From: JANPJV01 sp031425695
Lineage (GTDB): Bacteria; Pseudomonadota; Gammaproteobacteria; Xanthomonadales; SZUA-5
Length of the DNA: 11,966 bases
Reading direction: 5' to 3'
Assembly (NCBI GenBank): GCA_031425695.1
Contig: JANPJV010000096.1
Location: 1-11,966 of the forward strand
The translations under genes were made by a program, and so were the position numbers. The notes under the pieces were generated by a model that saw nothing but the letters and a program-made list of their open reading frames with translations, searched no databases and was not told the DNA's origin. This document shows, in pieces, positions 1 to 9,357 of this stretch (position 1 is the first letter of the stretch; the number at the start of each line of letters is the position of its first letter).

Positions 1-143
1 TAGGTGCCATCTTGCGCCCGCGCACATTATTCGGGGCGAAATCGGTGATCGGGCGCTACGTGACGGGGCGCACCGGTTGTTACGTAGCGTCCGAAATGCC
101 GTTTCGCACAAAACGAGTGACCGCGGACGCAAGATGGCACCTA
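1..143. repeat. Large imperfect extragenic palindrome with 16-bp perfect ends
   Basis: The first 16 bases (TAGGTGCCATCTTGCG) are exactly reverse-complementary to 128-143. Pairing resumes inside: GCGCTACGT at about 53-61 faces ACGTAGCG at 82-89, with GCGAAAnCGG-like segments between. The element can therefore fold over most of its length around a loop at about 62-81. It lies outside any credible gene, beyond the aceA terminator. Its end motif (TAGGT..CAT.TTGC..CCGCG) resembles that of the palindrome at 3371-3488. It may be cut by the window edge, so a target duplication cannot be assessed. Likely a MITE- or REP-like extragenic element; the family is not identified. Confidence 0.7.
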
Positions 144-158
144 CAGCGCCGCCCGACC

Positions 159-187
159 AAAAAAAAACCCGGCGGTGGGGCCGGGTT
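159..187 (-). terminator. Rho-independent terminator of the aceBA operon
   Basis: Read on the minus strand, an 8-bp perfect stem AACCCGGC/GCCGGGTT closes a 6-nt loop and runs straight into a T tract (the nine A's at 159-167 on the plus strand). It lies about 120 bases past the aceA stop on the same strand, with no gene between. Bases 188-273 hold no gene that I can support. Confidence 0.85.
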
Positions 188-273
188 CGAGAGTGACACT
201 GTGCACCTTTATTGTGCAGCCTACGGCAATGCTTTTGCACTGGCCGAAAGTCCTAGTCTGGACCGGCATTCAT

Positions 274-301
274 CCCGGGGAAGCGCTTGGCGCTCCCCGG
301 G
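274..301 (-). other. GC-rich stem-loop just after the aceA stop
   Basis: CCCGGGGA-A-GCGC and GCGC-TCCCCGGG form a 12-bp stem with one bulged base and a tiny TTG loop, starting about 8 bases after the aceA stop. No T tract follows on the minus strand, so it is not a classical intrinsic terminator. The true terminator lies further on at 159-187. A role in protecting the 3' end of the aceBA mRNA is plausible but inferred. Confidence 0.6.
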
Positions 302-309
302 CTTTAAGT

Positions 310-1596
310 TCAATGGACCTGTTCCTCGAACTGCTCTTCCTCAGTCGAACCCTTGAGCGCGGTGACGGAGGAGTTGGCGCCGGCGATGACCTGGGTGACC
401 TGGTCGAAGTAGCCGGTGCCGACTTCGCGCTGGTGCTTGGTGGCGGTGTAGCCCAGTGGCTCGGCGGCGAATTCAGCTTGCTGCAGTTCGACATAAGCCG
501 ACATCTGGCGCGCCTTGTAGCCTTTGGCGAGCTGGAACATCGAGAAGTTGAGCGCGTGGAAGCCGGCCAGCGTGATGAACTGGAATTTGTAGCCCATCGC
601 CGCCAGCTCGCGCTGGAACTTGGCGATGGTGGCGTCGTCCAGGTACTTCTTCCAGTTGAAGCTCGGGCTGCAGTTGTACGCGAGCATCTTGCCGGGGAAC
701 TTGGCATGGATGGCGTCGGCGAACTGCTTGGCGAACGCCAGGTCCGGCTGCCCGGTCTCGCACCAGATCAGATCGCAATACGGCGCGTAGGCGAGGCCAC
801 GCGAGATCGCCTGCTCTGGTCCCATGCGCGTCTTGTAGAAGCCTTCGACGGTGCGCTCGCCGGTGCAGAACGGCGTGTCGTTCTCATCGATGTCGCTGGT
901 CAGCAGATCCGCGCCGAGCGCGTCGGTACGCGCGACAATGACGCTGGGCACACCGGCGCAATCGGCCGCGAGACGCGCAGCGATGAGCTTCTGGACGGCT
1001 TCCTGGGTCGGCACGAGCACCTTGCCGCCCATGTGGCCGCACTTCTTGGCGCTGGCGAGCTGGTCTTCCCAGTGCACGCCTGCGGCACCGGCTTCGATCA
1101 TGTGCTTCATCAGCTCGAAGGCATTCAGCACGCCACCGAAGCCCGCTTCCGCATCGGCCACGATCGGCTGCAACCAGTCGATATTCTCGCCGCCTTCGGC
1201 ATGATTGAGCTCATCGCAGCGCAGCAGCGCATTGTTGATCCGGCGCACGACATTCGGCACCGAGTCGACCGGATACAGCGACTGGTCCGGATACATTGCA
1301 CCAGCGGTATTGGCGTCGGCAGCAACCTGCCAGCCGGAGAGATAGATGGCTTTCAAGCCAGCCTTGACCTGCTGCATCGCCATGTTGCCGGTCAGCGCGC
1401 CGAGCGCGTTGACGTATTCCTCGGTGTGGAGATAGCGCCAGAGCTTCTCGGAGCCGAGCTTGGCGAGCGTGTGCTCTACGCCAACCGTGCCACGCAGACG
1501 TACGACGTCGGCAGCGCTGTATGGCCGGGTCACGCCCTGCCAGCGGGGGTTGTCGCGCCAATCCTGTTCCAGCTCAGCTTTGCTCAAAAACGCCAT
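310..1596 (-). CDS. aceA: Isocitrate lyase
   Basis: Cytoplasmic first enzyme of the glyoxylate shunt, cleaving isocitrate to glyoxylate and succinate. The 428-residue product is close to the enterobacterial enzyme length. The family signature KKCGHMGGK lies at 184-192 with the catalytic Cys at 186. SGWQVAADAN (87-96), the metal-site region IVADAEAGFGG (145-155), the substrate loop NCSPSFNWKK (308-317) and TLAGFHALNFSMF (342-354) are all intact. The ATG is preceded by GAGG (1604-1607), which lies inside the end of aceB, and only 3 bases separate the aceB stop from this start. This indicates one operon with translational coupling. No aceK (isocitrate dehydrogenase kinase/phosphatase) follows; the operon ends in a terminator at 159-187. 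Function is certain on sequence grounds. Confidence 0.98.
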   Translation of the reverse strand: MAFLSKAELEQDWRDNPRWQGVTRPYSAADVVRLRGTVGVEHTLAKLGSEKLWRYLHTEEYVNALGALTGNMAMQQVKAGLKAIYLSGWQVAADANTAGAMYPDQSLYPVDSVPNVVRRINNALLRCDELNHAEGGENIDWLQPIVADAEAGFGGVLNAFELMKHMIEAGAAGVHWEDQLASAKKCGHMGGKVLVPTQEAVQKLIAARLAADCAGVPSVIVARTDALGADLLTSDIDENDTPFCTGERTVEGFYKTRMGPEQAISRGLAYAPYCDLIWCETGQPDLAFAKQFADAIHAKFPGKMLAYNCSPSFNWKKYLDDATIAKFQRELAAMGYKFQFITLAGFHALNFSMFQLAKGYKARQMSAYVELQQAEFAAEPLGYTATKHQREVGTGYFDQVTQVIAGANSSVTALKGSTEEEQFEEQVH

Positions 1597-1599
1597 GAT

Positions 1600-3213
<1,614 letters not shown>

Positions 3214-3278
3214 GGGGCGCTCCGATCAGGGACGCCGCCCCAAGTCCCCTCCCAAAGCCTTGGTGCAGCTTTGTCCCG

Positions 3279-3307
3279 AGCCTATCCGATGCATTTGGAG
3301 TCGGCAA
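3279..3307 (-). promoter_or_regulatory. Candidate sigma-70 promoter for aceBA
   Basis: On the minus strand TTGCCG (plus 3302-3307) and TAGGCT (plus 3279-3284) are separated by 17 bases, about 65 bases upstream of the aceB ATG. The -10 match is weak, so this is only the best candidate I see in the gap. Confidence 0.25.
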
Positions 3308-3328
3308 ACGGACGAAGGGGCGAGGTGC

Positions 3329-3358
3329 TTTTGTGGGAACGGCCAAGGCCGCGATCCC
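3329..3358. repeat. REP-type hairpin
   Basis: TTTTGTGGGAACGGCCAAGG with the following CCGCGATCCC forms GGGA/TCCC outer and CGGCC/GGCCG inner stems. This is the GTGGGAGCGGCC..GGCCGCGAT pattern of REP sequences in pseudomonads and xanthomonads. It matches the copies at 8490-8575 in head motif and fold. It sits between ffh and aceB. Confidence 0.7.
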
Positions 3359-3370
3359 CTCCTTGCCGCG

Positions 3371-3488
3371 CGTAGGTCATGTTGCCCGCGAGCGCGCAGC
3401 GCGAAACGGGCTACTTGACGCTTCTCGGTGGTTGCCTTCGTCAAGTAGCTCGCCGGGCGCATTGCGCCCGCGAGCAACATGACCTACG
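3371..3488. repeat. 118-bp imperfect palindrome with 15-bp perfect terminal inverted repeats
   Basis: The 50-base arms 3371-3420 and 3439-3488 pair over most of their length. Their outer 15 bases (CGTAGGTCATGTTGC) and inner 11 bases (GCTACTTGACG) are exact, around an 18-base loop. It begins 6 bases after the ffh stop codon, so it is probably transcribed in the ffh 3' UTR, where it could protect or terminate the message. No T tract is present. The ends resemble those of the element at 1-143. Confidence 0.8.
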
Positions 3489-3494
3489 TCGAGA

Positions 3495-4886
<1,392 letters not shown>

Positions 4887-5020
4887 GGGAGCGCGGTCAG
4901 AAGGAAAGGCGCGGAATCTAACATTTTGGGTGAGAAGGCGCCGCTTGGACGCGCAGCGACTAGCGCCTTCGAACGCCCGAGGCTGTGCCGAGGGCCGGGA
5001 GTCGAGGCGAGCGTCGAGCG

Positions 5021-5087
5021 TGGGTTCGGACCTTGTCCGAACGCTTCTCCGGCGGCGGCAAAAGCGTTCGGACAAAGTCCGAACCCA
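5021..5087. repeat. 26-bp nested inverted repeat (TTCGGAC/GTCCGAA)
   Basis: 5021-5046 and 5062-5087 are reverse complements with one mismatch (CCTTG against CTTTG), around a 15-base loop rich in GGC. Each arm is itself palindromic (TTCGGAC..GTCCGAA), so the element can form either one long hairpin or two small ones. It lies in the 308-base divergent gap between ffh and ypjD. It could carry regulatory sites for either gene but more probably is an extragenic repeat. Confidence 0.75.
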
Positions 5088-5168
5088 CCAAAAGCAGACC
5101 GCTCTTACCCAATCCAAAAAAGCGTCCGCGCACAGCGCAGACCCACCAAGAGCCGAACCCACCATCCG
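5081..5168. repeat. Three degenerate direct copies of RRACCCACCA
   Basis: GAACCCACCAAAAG (5081-5094), AGACCCACCAAGAG (5139-5152) and GAACCCACCATCCG (5155-5168) share a 10-base core. The same core, reverse-complemented as TGGGTTCGG, also starts the left arm of the adjacent inverted repeat at 5021. These look like fragments of one repeat family left by partial duplications, directly upstream of ypjD. Confidence 0.5.
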
Positions 5169-5194
5169 CAGCGCGCTTTTGCGATGATCCCCCC

Positions 5195-5986
5195 ATGATC
5201 GAACCACTCCTCATCCTGCTGATGCTGGTCGGCTATGTTGGCGGCAGCGCGGGACTGTTGGCCGAGGCCTATGGCGCGCGTAATCCAGGGCATCGGATCA
5301 CGCTCGCGTTGGGCGTGCTCGGCACTGCGGCGCATGCCGCGCTGCTGTTCACTCCCTCGCTTGCCGGCGGCACGCACTTCTTCCGCGCGTTGTCACTGGT
5401 CTCCTGGGCGATGGGCGTGGTCACGCTGCTGACGACAGGTGGCTCGCGCGCACGCATCCTGCTGGTGATGGTGTGGCCGCTGGCGCTGGTCACCGGGACG
5501 CTTGCGGCATTGACGCCCGGCAACCCGGGCGACATGGGTCGTGGCTGGCAGATCCGCCTGCACATCGTGCTCGCCCTGCTGGCTTACGCGGTCCTCAGCA
5601 TTGCCGCGGTACAGGCGCTGGCCGTCGCCTGGCAGGAGCGCAGCCTGCGTCGCAAATACTGGACCAGCACCCTGCGTGCCCTGCCGGCGCTCTCGGCGAT
5701 GGAATCGCTGCTGTTCCAGTACATCGTCGCCGGCTTTGCCTTGCTCACGCTGACCATCCTGAGCGGTGCGCTCTTCATCGACGACTGGATGGCCCAGCAC
5801 CTGGTGCACAAGACGGTGCTGACGATGCTCGCCTGGGTGGTGTTCGGCGTATTGCTGTTCGGACGCCTGCGCTTCGGCTGGCGCGGCCGCACCGCCGTGC
5901 GCTTCACCCTGGCTGGCATGGCCGTGCTCCTGCTCGCCTTCTTCGGCAGCAAATTCGTATTGGAGATCGTGCTCGGGCGGGCGTGA
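5195..5986 (+). CDS. ypjD: YpjD-like inner-membrane protein of the CcsA/cytochrome c assembly superfamily
   Basis: A 263-residue multispanning membrane protein with about eight hydrophobic segments (roughly 3-24, 35-53, 65-81, 88-107, 121-146, 175-195, 206-224 and 236-258). The segments LHIVLALLAYAVLSIAAVQA (122-141), LLFQYIVAGFALLTLTILSG (172-191) and GWRGRTAVRFTLAGMAVLLL (228-247) match the corresponding parts of E. coli YpjD as I recall it, and length and position next to ffh agree. His47, His123 and His205 are candidate heme ligands by analogy with CcsA. The tryptophan-rich WWD motif of true heme-handling CcsA/CcmC proteins is not evident, so a direct role in cytochrome c maturation is not supported. 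The start is the only ATG in frame near the conserved N-terminus; no good ribosome-binding site is visible. Confidence 0.88.
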   Translation: MIEPLLILLMLVGYVGGSAGLLAEAYGARNPGHRITLALGVLGTAAHAALLFTPSLAGGTHFFRALSLVSWAMGVVTLLTTGGSRARILLVMVWPLALVTGTLAALTPGNPGDMGRGWQIRLHIVLALLAYAVLSIAAVQALAVAWQERSLRRKYWTSTLRALPALSAMESLLFQYIVAGFALLTLTILSGALFIDDWMAQHLVHKTVLTMLAWVVFGVLLFGRLRFGWRGRTAVRFTLAGMAVLLLAFFGSKFVLEIVLGRA

Positions 5987-6024
5987 AGCGGATGCCCGCC
6001 GATTAAGGCAAAGACGAGAGCGAT

Positions 6025-6183
6025 TTATCCACAGATTTCGCAGATTTACGCAGATTAAGGGCCATCTCGATTAAAAAAGATCTTGAGCGGCGCAGCCACT
6101 AAGGCGGGGTCGTCGCGAAGGGTTCGGCGCTGATCGCGAAAGCTTGCTTCTAATCTGCGTAAATCTTCGAAATCTGTGGATAA
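6025..6183. repeat. Inverted repeat with 33-bp arms ending in DnaA-box sequences, plus tandem CAGATTT units
   Basis: 6025-6057 and 6151-6183 are reverse complements with a single mismatch, separated by 93 bases. Each arm is a short tandem array (CAGATTTCG, CAGATTTACG, CAGATTAAG). The outermost nine bases of each arm read TTATCCACA, the consensus DnaA box, facing each other at 6025-6033 and 6175-6183. It fills the gap between the convergent genes ypjD and the diguanylate cyclase. It may serve as a bidirectional terminator, or it may be a mobile extragenic repeat. No replication gene is near, so this is not evidence for oriC. Confidence 0.85.
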
Positions 6184-6217
6184 GATCGTCTTGATCTTCG
6201 CTCCGCTTACTTTTTCC

Positions 6218-8377
6218 TCAGTTCAACGTCGCCTTGCCGGCCGGCGCCGCTCCGCGAACGCTGCGGCGGGCGTTGTACATCCCGGCGTCGGCGCGGGCGA
6301 GCGTCTTGGCGAGGGGCTCGACGCCCTCGCGCAGGGCCGCGCCGAGCGAAAACGCGCACGGGGCGCCGACCGCATCGTGGTTGAGACGCTCGACCAGCAC
6401 GCGCAGCGAGGCCTCGTTCGCATCCAGCAGCAGCAGCACGAACTCGTCGCCCCCCGCGCGCACGACGGCGCCACCGTCGCGCACCCGCTCTTCGAGGAAG
6501 CGCGCGATGCCGATCAGCACTTCGTCGCCGCGATCGTGGCCGAGGGTGTCATTGATCTGCTTGAAATGGTCGAGATCAATGTTGATCACGCCCCAGGATG
6601 ATTCGGGGTGGCGGCGCTCGAACTCTTCGATGTGGCGGCGGTTGTAGGCACCGGTCAGCGCGTCGCGCACATTCTGTTCGCGTAAGGCAGCTGTCTGCTG
6701 GACCTGGTCACTGACATCGACCGCCTGGCCGATCACATAGGGTCGGGTCTTCGCCGGCAGCGAAAGCCGGCTGCTGTAGCGCCAATGGCGATGCGTGCCG
6801 TCGAGCGCTCGCACCAGCAGCGTGCCCTCGTCCTGGCGCGCATGCATGACCCGTTGCAGGTACTCCTGAAAATCGGGGACGGCCGATTGCGTGATGAACT
6901 CAGCGAGCGATCTTCCGAGCAGGCTTTCCGGCGTGCCGCCGAGTACTTCGGCCGCGGCCGGATTGACCATCAGCAACATGCCCTGGGGGTCGTGCAGGAA
7001 AACGAAGCCGCGACTTTCGCGCAACAGGTCCATGGCGCGCGCCTCACTCTCGTTCAAGGCGGCGAAGGCCGTGCTCAGCCGTTTGGTGGAGCGTCGCTGC
7101 TGCACGAAGAAGACCGTCAGCACGACCACGATGCCGAGCGCGAGCAGCACCAGGAAACCGGTCAGCCGGTTGGTTTCGGTGAGCGCGCGCTCGCGCTCCC
7201 GCGCCAGGGTGGCTTCGCCTTCGAGGCGCACCAGGTCGAGCTCCTGCTGCGCGTACTTCAAGCGCGCCTCGAAATCATCGGCGGCCTGCAGGCGGTCGCT
7301 CTCGCGCACGGCAACATCGAGCTCGAGGAAGCGGCGAACCAGCGCGGCGAGATTGAGCGGCGGCTCGTCCGCGTCGATCAACACGCTGATCAGGTCCCGG
7401 GCCAGGCGCAGCTCGTCCCGATCGAGGCCGAGGTTCTGGAAGGAAGCGTAAGCCGTCTGGAACTCCAGAAGGGCTCCCCGACGATCACCCGCCACGACTG
7501 CGGCCTGGCCGAGCACTTCATGACCCTGGCCTTCGAGCTGGGTGTTCTTGAGCTGTTGCGACAGCTCGATGACCTTGAGCCCGTTCTCGCGCATGGTGCG
7601 CGGATCCTTGTCGAGCCGCGCGACGCGCGCGACCTCGAGGTAAAGCTCGCCCATCAGCTTCGGGTCATTGATGCTTTTGGCAAAGGCGATGCCACGGGCG
7701 AGTGACTTGTTGGCCTCGGCGGACTGACCGAGCTGGGCCAGCGCGCGGGCCTGGTTGCGGAGTAAGCGCGCCTGCATGGCGAGCCCATCACCCGCGCCCA
7801 GCTGGAGCAGCCCGCGGTGGGCGTAATCGGCGGAACGCACGTGATTGCCGAGCGTGAAGCTCAGTGAGGAATACGCCAGGAAAATGTCTGCCGCAATTTC
7901 GGGAGAGGGCGTCTTCACCAGGTGCAACTCGGCCTCGCCGAGTAGTCTCTCGCCCTTGGTGAAGTCCTTGAGCGCAATGCTGGCGCGGCTTTCCGCGATC
8001 AGGGCGCGCATGAGCAACACGCTGTCGCCGGCGGACTGCGCGGCCTCGCTGGCATTGACACCGGCATTGCGCTGGCACAGCCAGTCGGCAATCACGCGGC
8101 AGGCGTTGGCCTCGGCCAGATACAGCAGCGCAAGCTGGCGCCGGTCACCGCTGGCGCGAGCCGCGGCAATCTCGCCAGGCAGTCGCTTCAGTACCAGCTC
8201 GGGTTCCACCAGCGCGCGGATTTCGAGCGGATGGCGCGGCAGCCCCGAACCCTCGACGCCGGGATCCGGGATTCCGGCGTGCTCCTCGGCATGCAGGCCG
8301 GCAACACCCAATCCAAGCATCAGGCACCAGGACCTGATCACCGCCCACACCCAGGAAGTCCCCCGTACCCGACCCAT
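6218..8377 (-). CDS. TPR-PAS-GGDEF membrane diguanylate cyclase
   Basis: Predicted to make cyclic di-GMP from two GTP. From the chosen ATG (719 residues) the order is: signal peptide 1-30 with LHA|EEH cleavage, a helical TPR-like region about 75-350 expected in the periplasm, a coiled coil about 350-400, one membrane helix 405-425, a PAS domain about 450-560, and a GGDEF domain about 565-705. The GGDEF domain has DALTGAYNRR (572-581), DLDHFKQIND (601-610), GHDRGDE (613-619) and an intact AGGDEF (641-646). At the usual RxxD inhibitory site the Arg is present but Asp is replaced by Gly (RDGG), so product feedback is probably weak or absent. A GTG 11 codons upstream is possible, but the ATG at 8377 puts a good signal peptide at the N-terminus. 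Transcribed alone, convergent with ypjD. The ligand sensed is unknown. Confidence 0.9.
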   Translation of the reverse strand: MGRVRGTSWVWAVIRSWCLMLGLGVAGLHAEEHAGIPDPGVEGSGLPRHPLEIRALVEPELVLKRLPGEIAAARASGDRRQLALLYLAEANACRVIADWLCQRNAGVNASEAAQSAGDSVLLMRALIAESRASIALKDFTKGERLLGEAELHLVKTPSPEIAADIFLAYSSLSFTLGNHVRSADYAHRGLLQLGAGDGLAMQARLLRNQARALAQLGQSAEANKSLARGIAFAKSINDPKLMGELYLEVARVARLDKDPRTMRENGLKVIELSQQLKNTQLEGQGHEVLGQAAVVAGDRRGALLEFQTAYASFQNLGLDRDELRLARDLISVLIDADEPPLNLAALVRRFLELDVAVRESDRLQAADDFEARLKYAQQELDLVRLEGEATLARERERALTETNRLTGFLVLLALGIVVVLTVFFVQQRRSTKRLSTAFAALNESEARAMDLLRESRGFVFLHDPQGMLLMVNPAAAEVLGGTPESLLGRSLAEFITQSAVPDFQEYLQRVMHARQDEGTLLVRALDGTHRHWRYSSRLSLPAKTRPYVIGQAVDVSDQVQQTAALREQNVRDALTGAYNRRHIEEFERRHPESSWGVINIDLDHFKQINDTLGHDRGDEVLIGIARFLEERVRDGGAVVRAGGDEFVLLLLDANEASLRVLVERLNHDAVGAPCAFSLGAALREGVEPLAKTLARADAGMYNARRSVRGAAPAGKATLN

Positions 8378-8412
8378 GCCCTGCCCCGGCCCGTCACATC
8401 GCGCCTTCACGC

Positions 8413-8421
8413 AGTCTAGCA
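8413..8421 (-). promoter_or_regulatory. Candidate extended -10 for the diguanylate cyclase
   Basis: On the minus strand TGCTAGACT fits an extended -10 (TGnTATAAT) at 4 of 6 core bases. Transcription would start near 8406, downstream of the alternative GTG start at 8410 and about 29 bases before the ATG at 8377. No good -35 is visible. Confidence 0.2.
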
Positions 8422-8489
8422 GGAGCGGGTTTTCAGATTCGGGGTTCGGGAGAAAGTGCAGGTAGCCAGGATTGCGATTGCTCTCGCTC

Positions 8490-8590
8490 TTGTGGGAGCC
8501 GCCATGGCGGCGATGCTCGTGCTTGGAGCTTTCAGTAGCGAATCAAGAGCATCGCGGCCATGGCCGCTCCCACAATTCCGGCTCCCACAA
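8490..8590. repeat. Inverted REP pair plus a truncated third copy
   Basis: 8490-8517 (TTGTGGGAGCCGCCATGGCG, then GCGATGCT) and 8548-8575 are the same 28-base REP in opposite orientation. They differ only by two changes that are complementary in the stem (GCCGCC..GGCGGC against GCGGCC..GGCCGC), so both copies keep a perfect hairpin. A third partial head (GGCTCCCACAA, 8580-8590) follows in the orientation of the second copy. This BIME-like unit fills most of the gap between the Nudix gene and the diguanylate cyclase and starts about 20 bases after the Nudix stop. No REP-associated transposase (RAYT) is in the window. Confidence 0.85.
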
Positions 8591-8610
8591 GAGCGCGCTC
8601 CTAAGCCCTT

Positions 8611-9153
8611 TCACCCTCGTCCCAACCACTTCCCCGCCATGCGCCGCAGCGATTCGTCGGCGGACGGGTCCGCGGCGAGCGCGGCGATCGGCACCCATGC
8701 CAGCGCGAGGGATTCATCGGAGAGCTGCCATTGTTCAGCAGCGCGGCAACGGACGACGAAGCGCACGTCCCAATGGATGTGTTCCGGATCGACCGCACGC
8801 GCCGGGATCGTGTGCGCGTCGATGTCGAAGATCCGCGGCTCGACTTCGAGCCCTTGCAGGCCGGATTCCTCCTCCGCCTCGCGCAGACAGACGGCTGCGA
8901 GGTCGCTGTCGTCGTCGGCATGCCCGCCGAGCTGCAGCCAGCGGCCAAGCTTGCGGTGGTGGGTCAGCAGCACGCGCTCGCCGTCACCCGATACCAGCCA
9001 GCAAGAGGCGGTGAAGTGGCCGTCGATGCGTGAGCGCGAGTACATGTCGCAGCCGCTGGCGGCAAAGTCCAGGAATGCAGCGCAGGCGCCTGACTCCGTG
9101 GGGTGTCGGCGTGCGTAGTCGCGGAGCAGGTCAAGCGTGTCGATGTTCGCCAT
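8611..9153 (-). CDS. Nudix family hydrolase
   Basis: A 180-residue cytosolic enzyme expected to hydrolyse a nucleoside diphosphate linked to another moiety; the substrate cannot be told from sequence. The Nudix box spans 77-99 and runs GGHADDDSDLAAVCLREAEE followed by ESGL. The metal-binding Glu residues of REUxEExGU are present (Glu92, Glu95, Glu96), but the first consensus Glu (Gx5E) is Ser83. Downstream, IFDIDAHTIPARAVDPEHIHWDVRF (108-132) is typical of a group of Nudix proteins with the GGHxDxD start. I chose the ATG at 9153 because a GAAG ribosome site lies about 7 bases upstream. The longer open frame back to 9390 would overlap the start of the permease gene on the other strand. Divergent from the permease; probably monocistronic. 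Confidence 0.88.
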   Translation of the reverse strand: MANIDTLDLLRDYARRHPTESGACAAFLDFAASGCDMYSRSRIDGHFTASCWLVSGDGERVLLTHHRKLGRWLQLGGHADDDSDLAAVCLREAEEESGLQGLEVEPRIFDIDAHTIPARAVDPEHIHWDVRFVVRCRAAEQWQLSDESLALAWVPIAALAADPSADESLRRMAGKWLGRG

Positions 9154-9357
9154 TGCAGCTTCTGGTTGGAAAAAAGAAGAGTTACCGCGCAGCGCCCCGA
9201 CGAGATCGCAGCGCAGCGCCCATGGCCACGGACCCGGTCGGTCACCAGCGTGCTTGCTGCCCTCTGGGGGCTGCCGTATGTTAGCCGGCGCCGTGATCCA
9301 GACGGATGACGCGAGCTTTCGCGGCATGTCGATATACAACTTACCGAGGGAACCTTG

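Noticed and set aside
5081..5168. Short CRISPR array
   Set aside because: Copies are only about 10 bases, degenerate and unevenly spaced (44 and 2 bases between 14-base units), with no cas genes.
4985..5194. N-terminal extension of ypjD on the plus strand
   Set aside because: It translates the repeat sequence and is hydrophilic, and the membrane protein begins naturally at MIEPLLILLM.
4887..5207. Upstream extension of the ffh frame giving a 570-residue protein
   Set aside because: The extra 107 codons run through the inverted repeat, are Arg/Ser-rich, and precede the conserved Ffh N-terminus MFENLSKRL.
6025..6183. Chromosomal origin, because of paired DnaA boxes
   Set aside because: Only two boxes, both inside a repeat, with no dnaA, dnaN, gyrB, rpmH or AT-rich unwinding region nearby.
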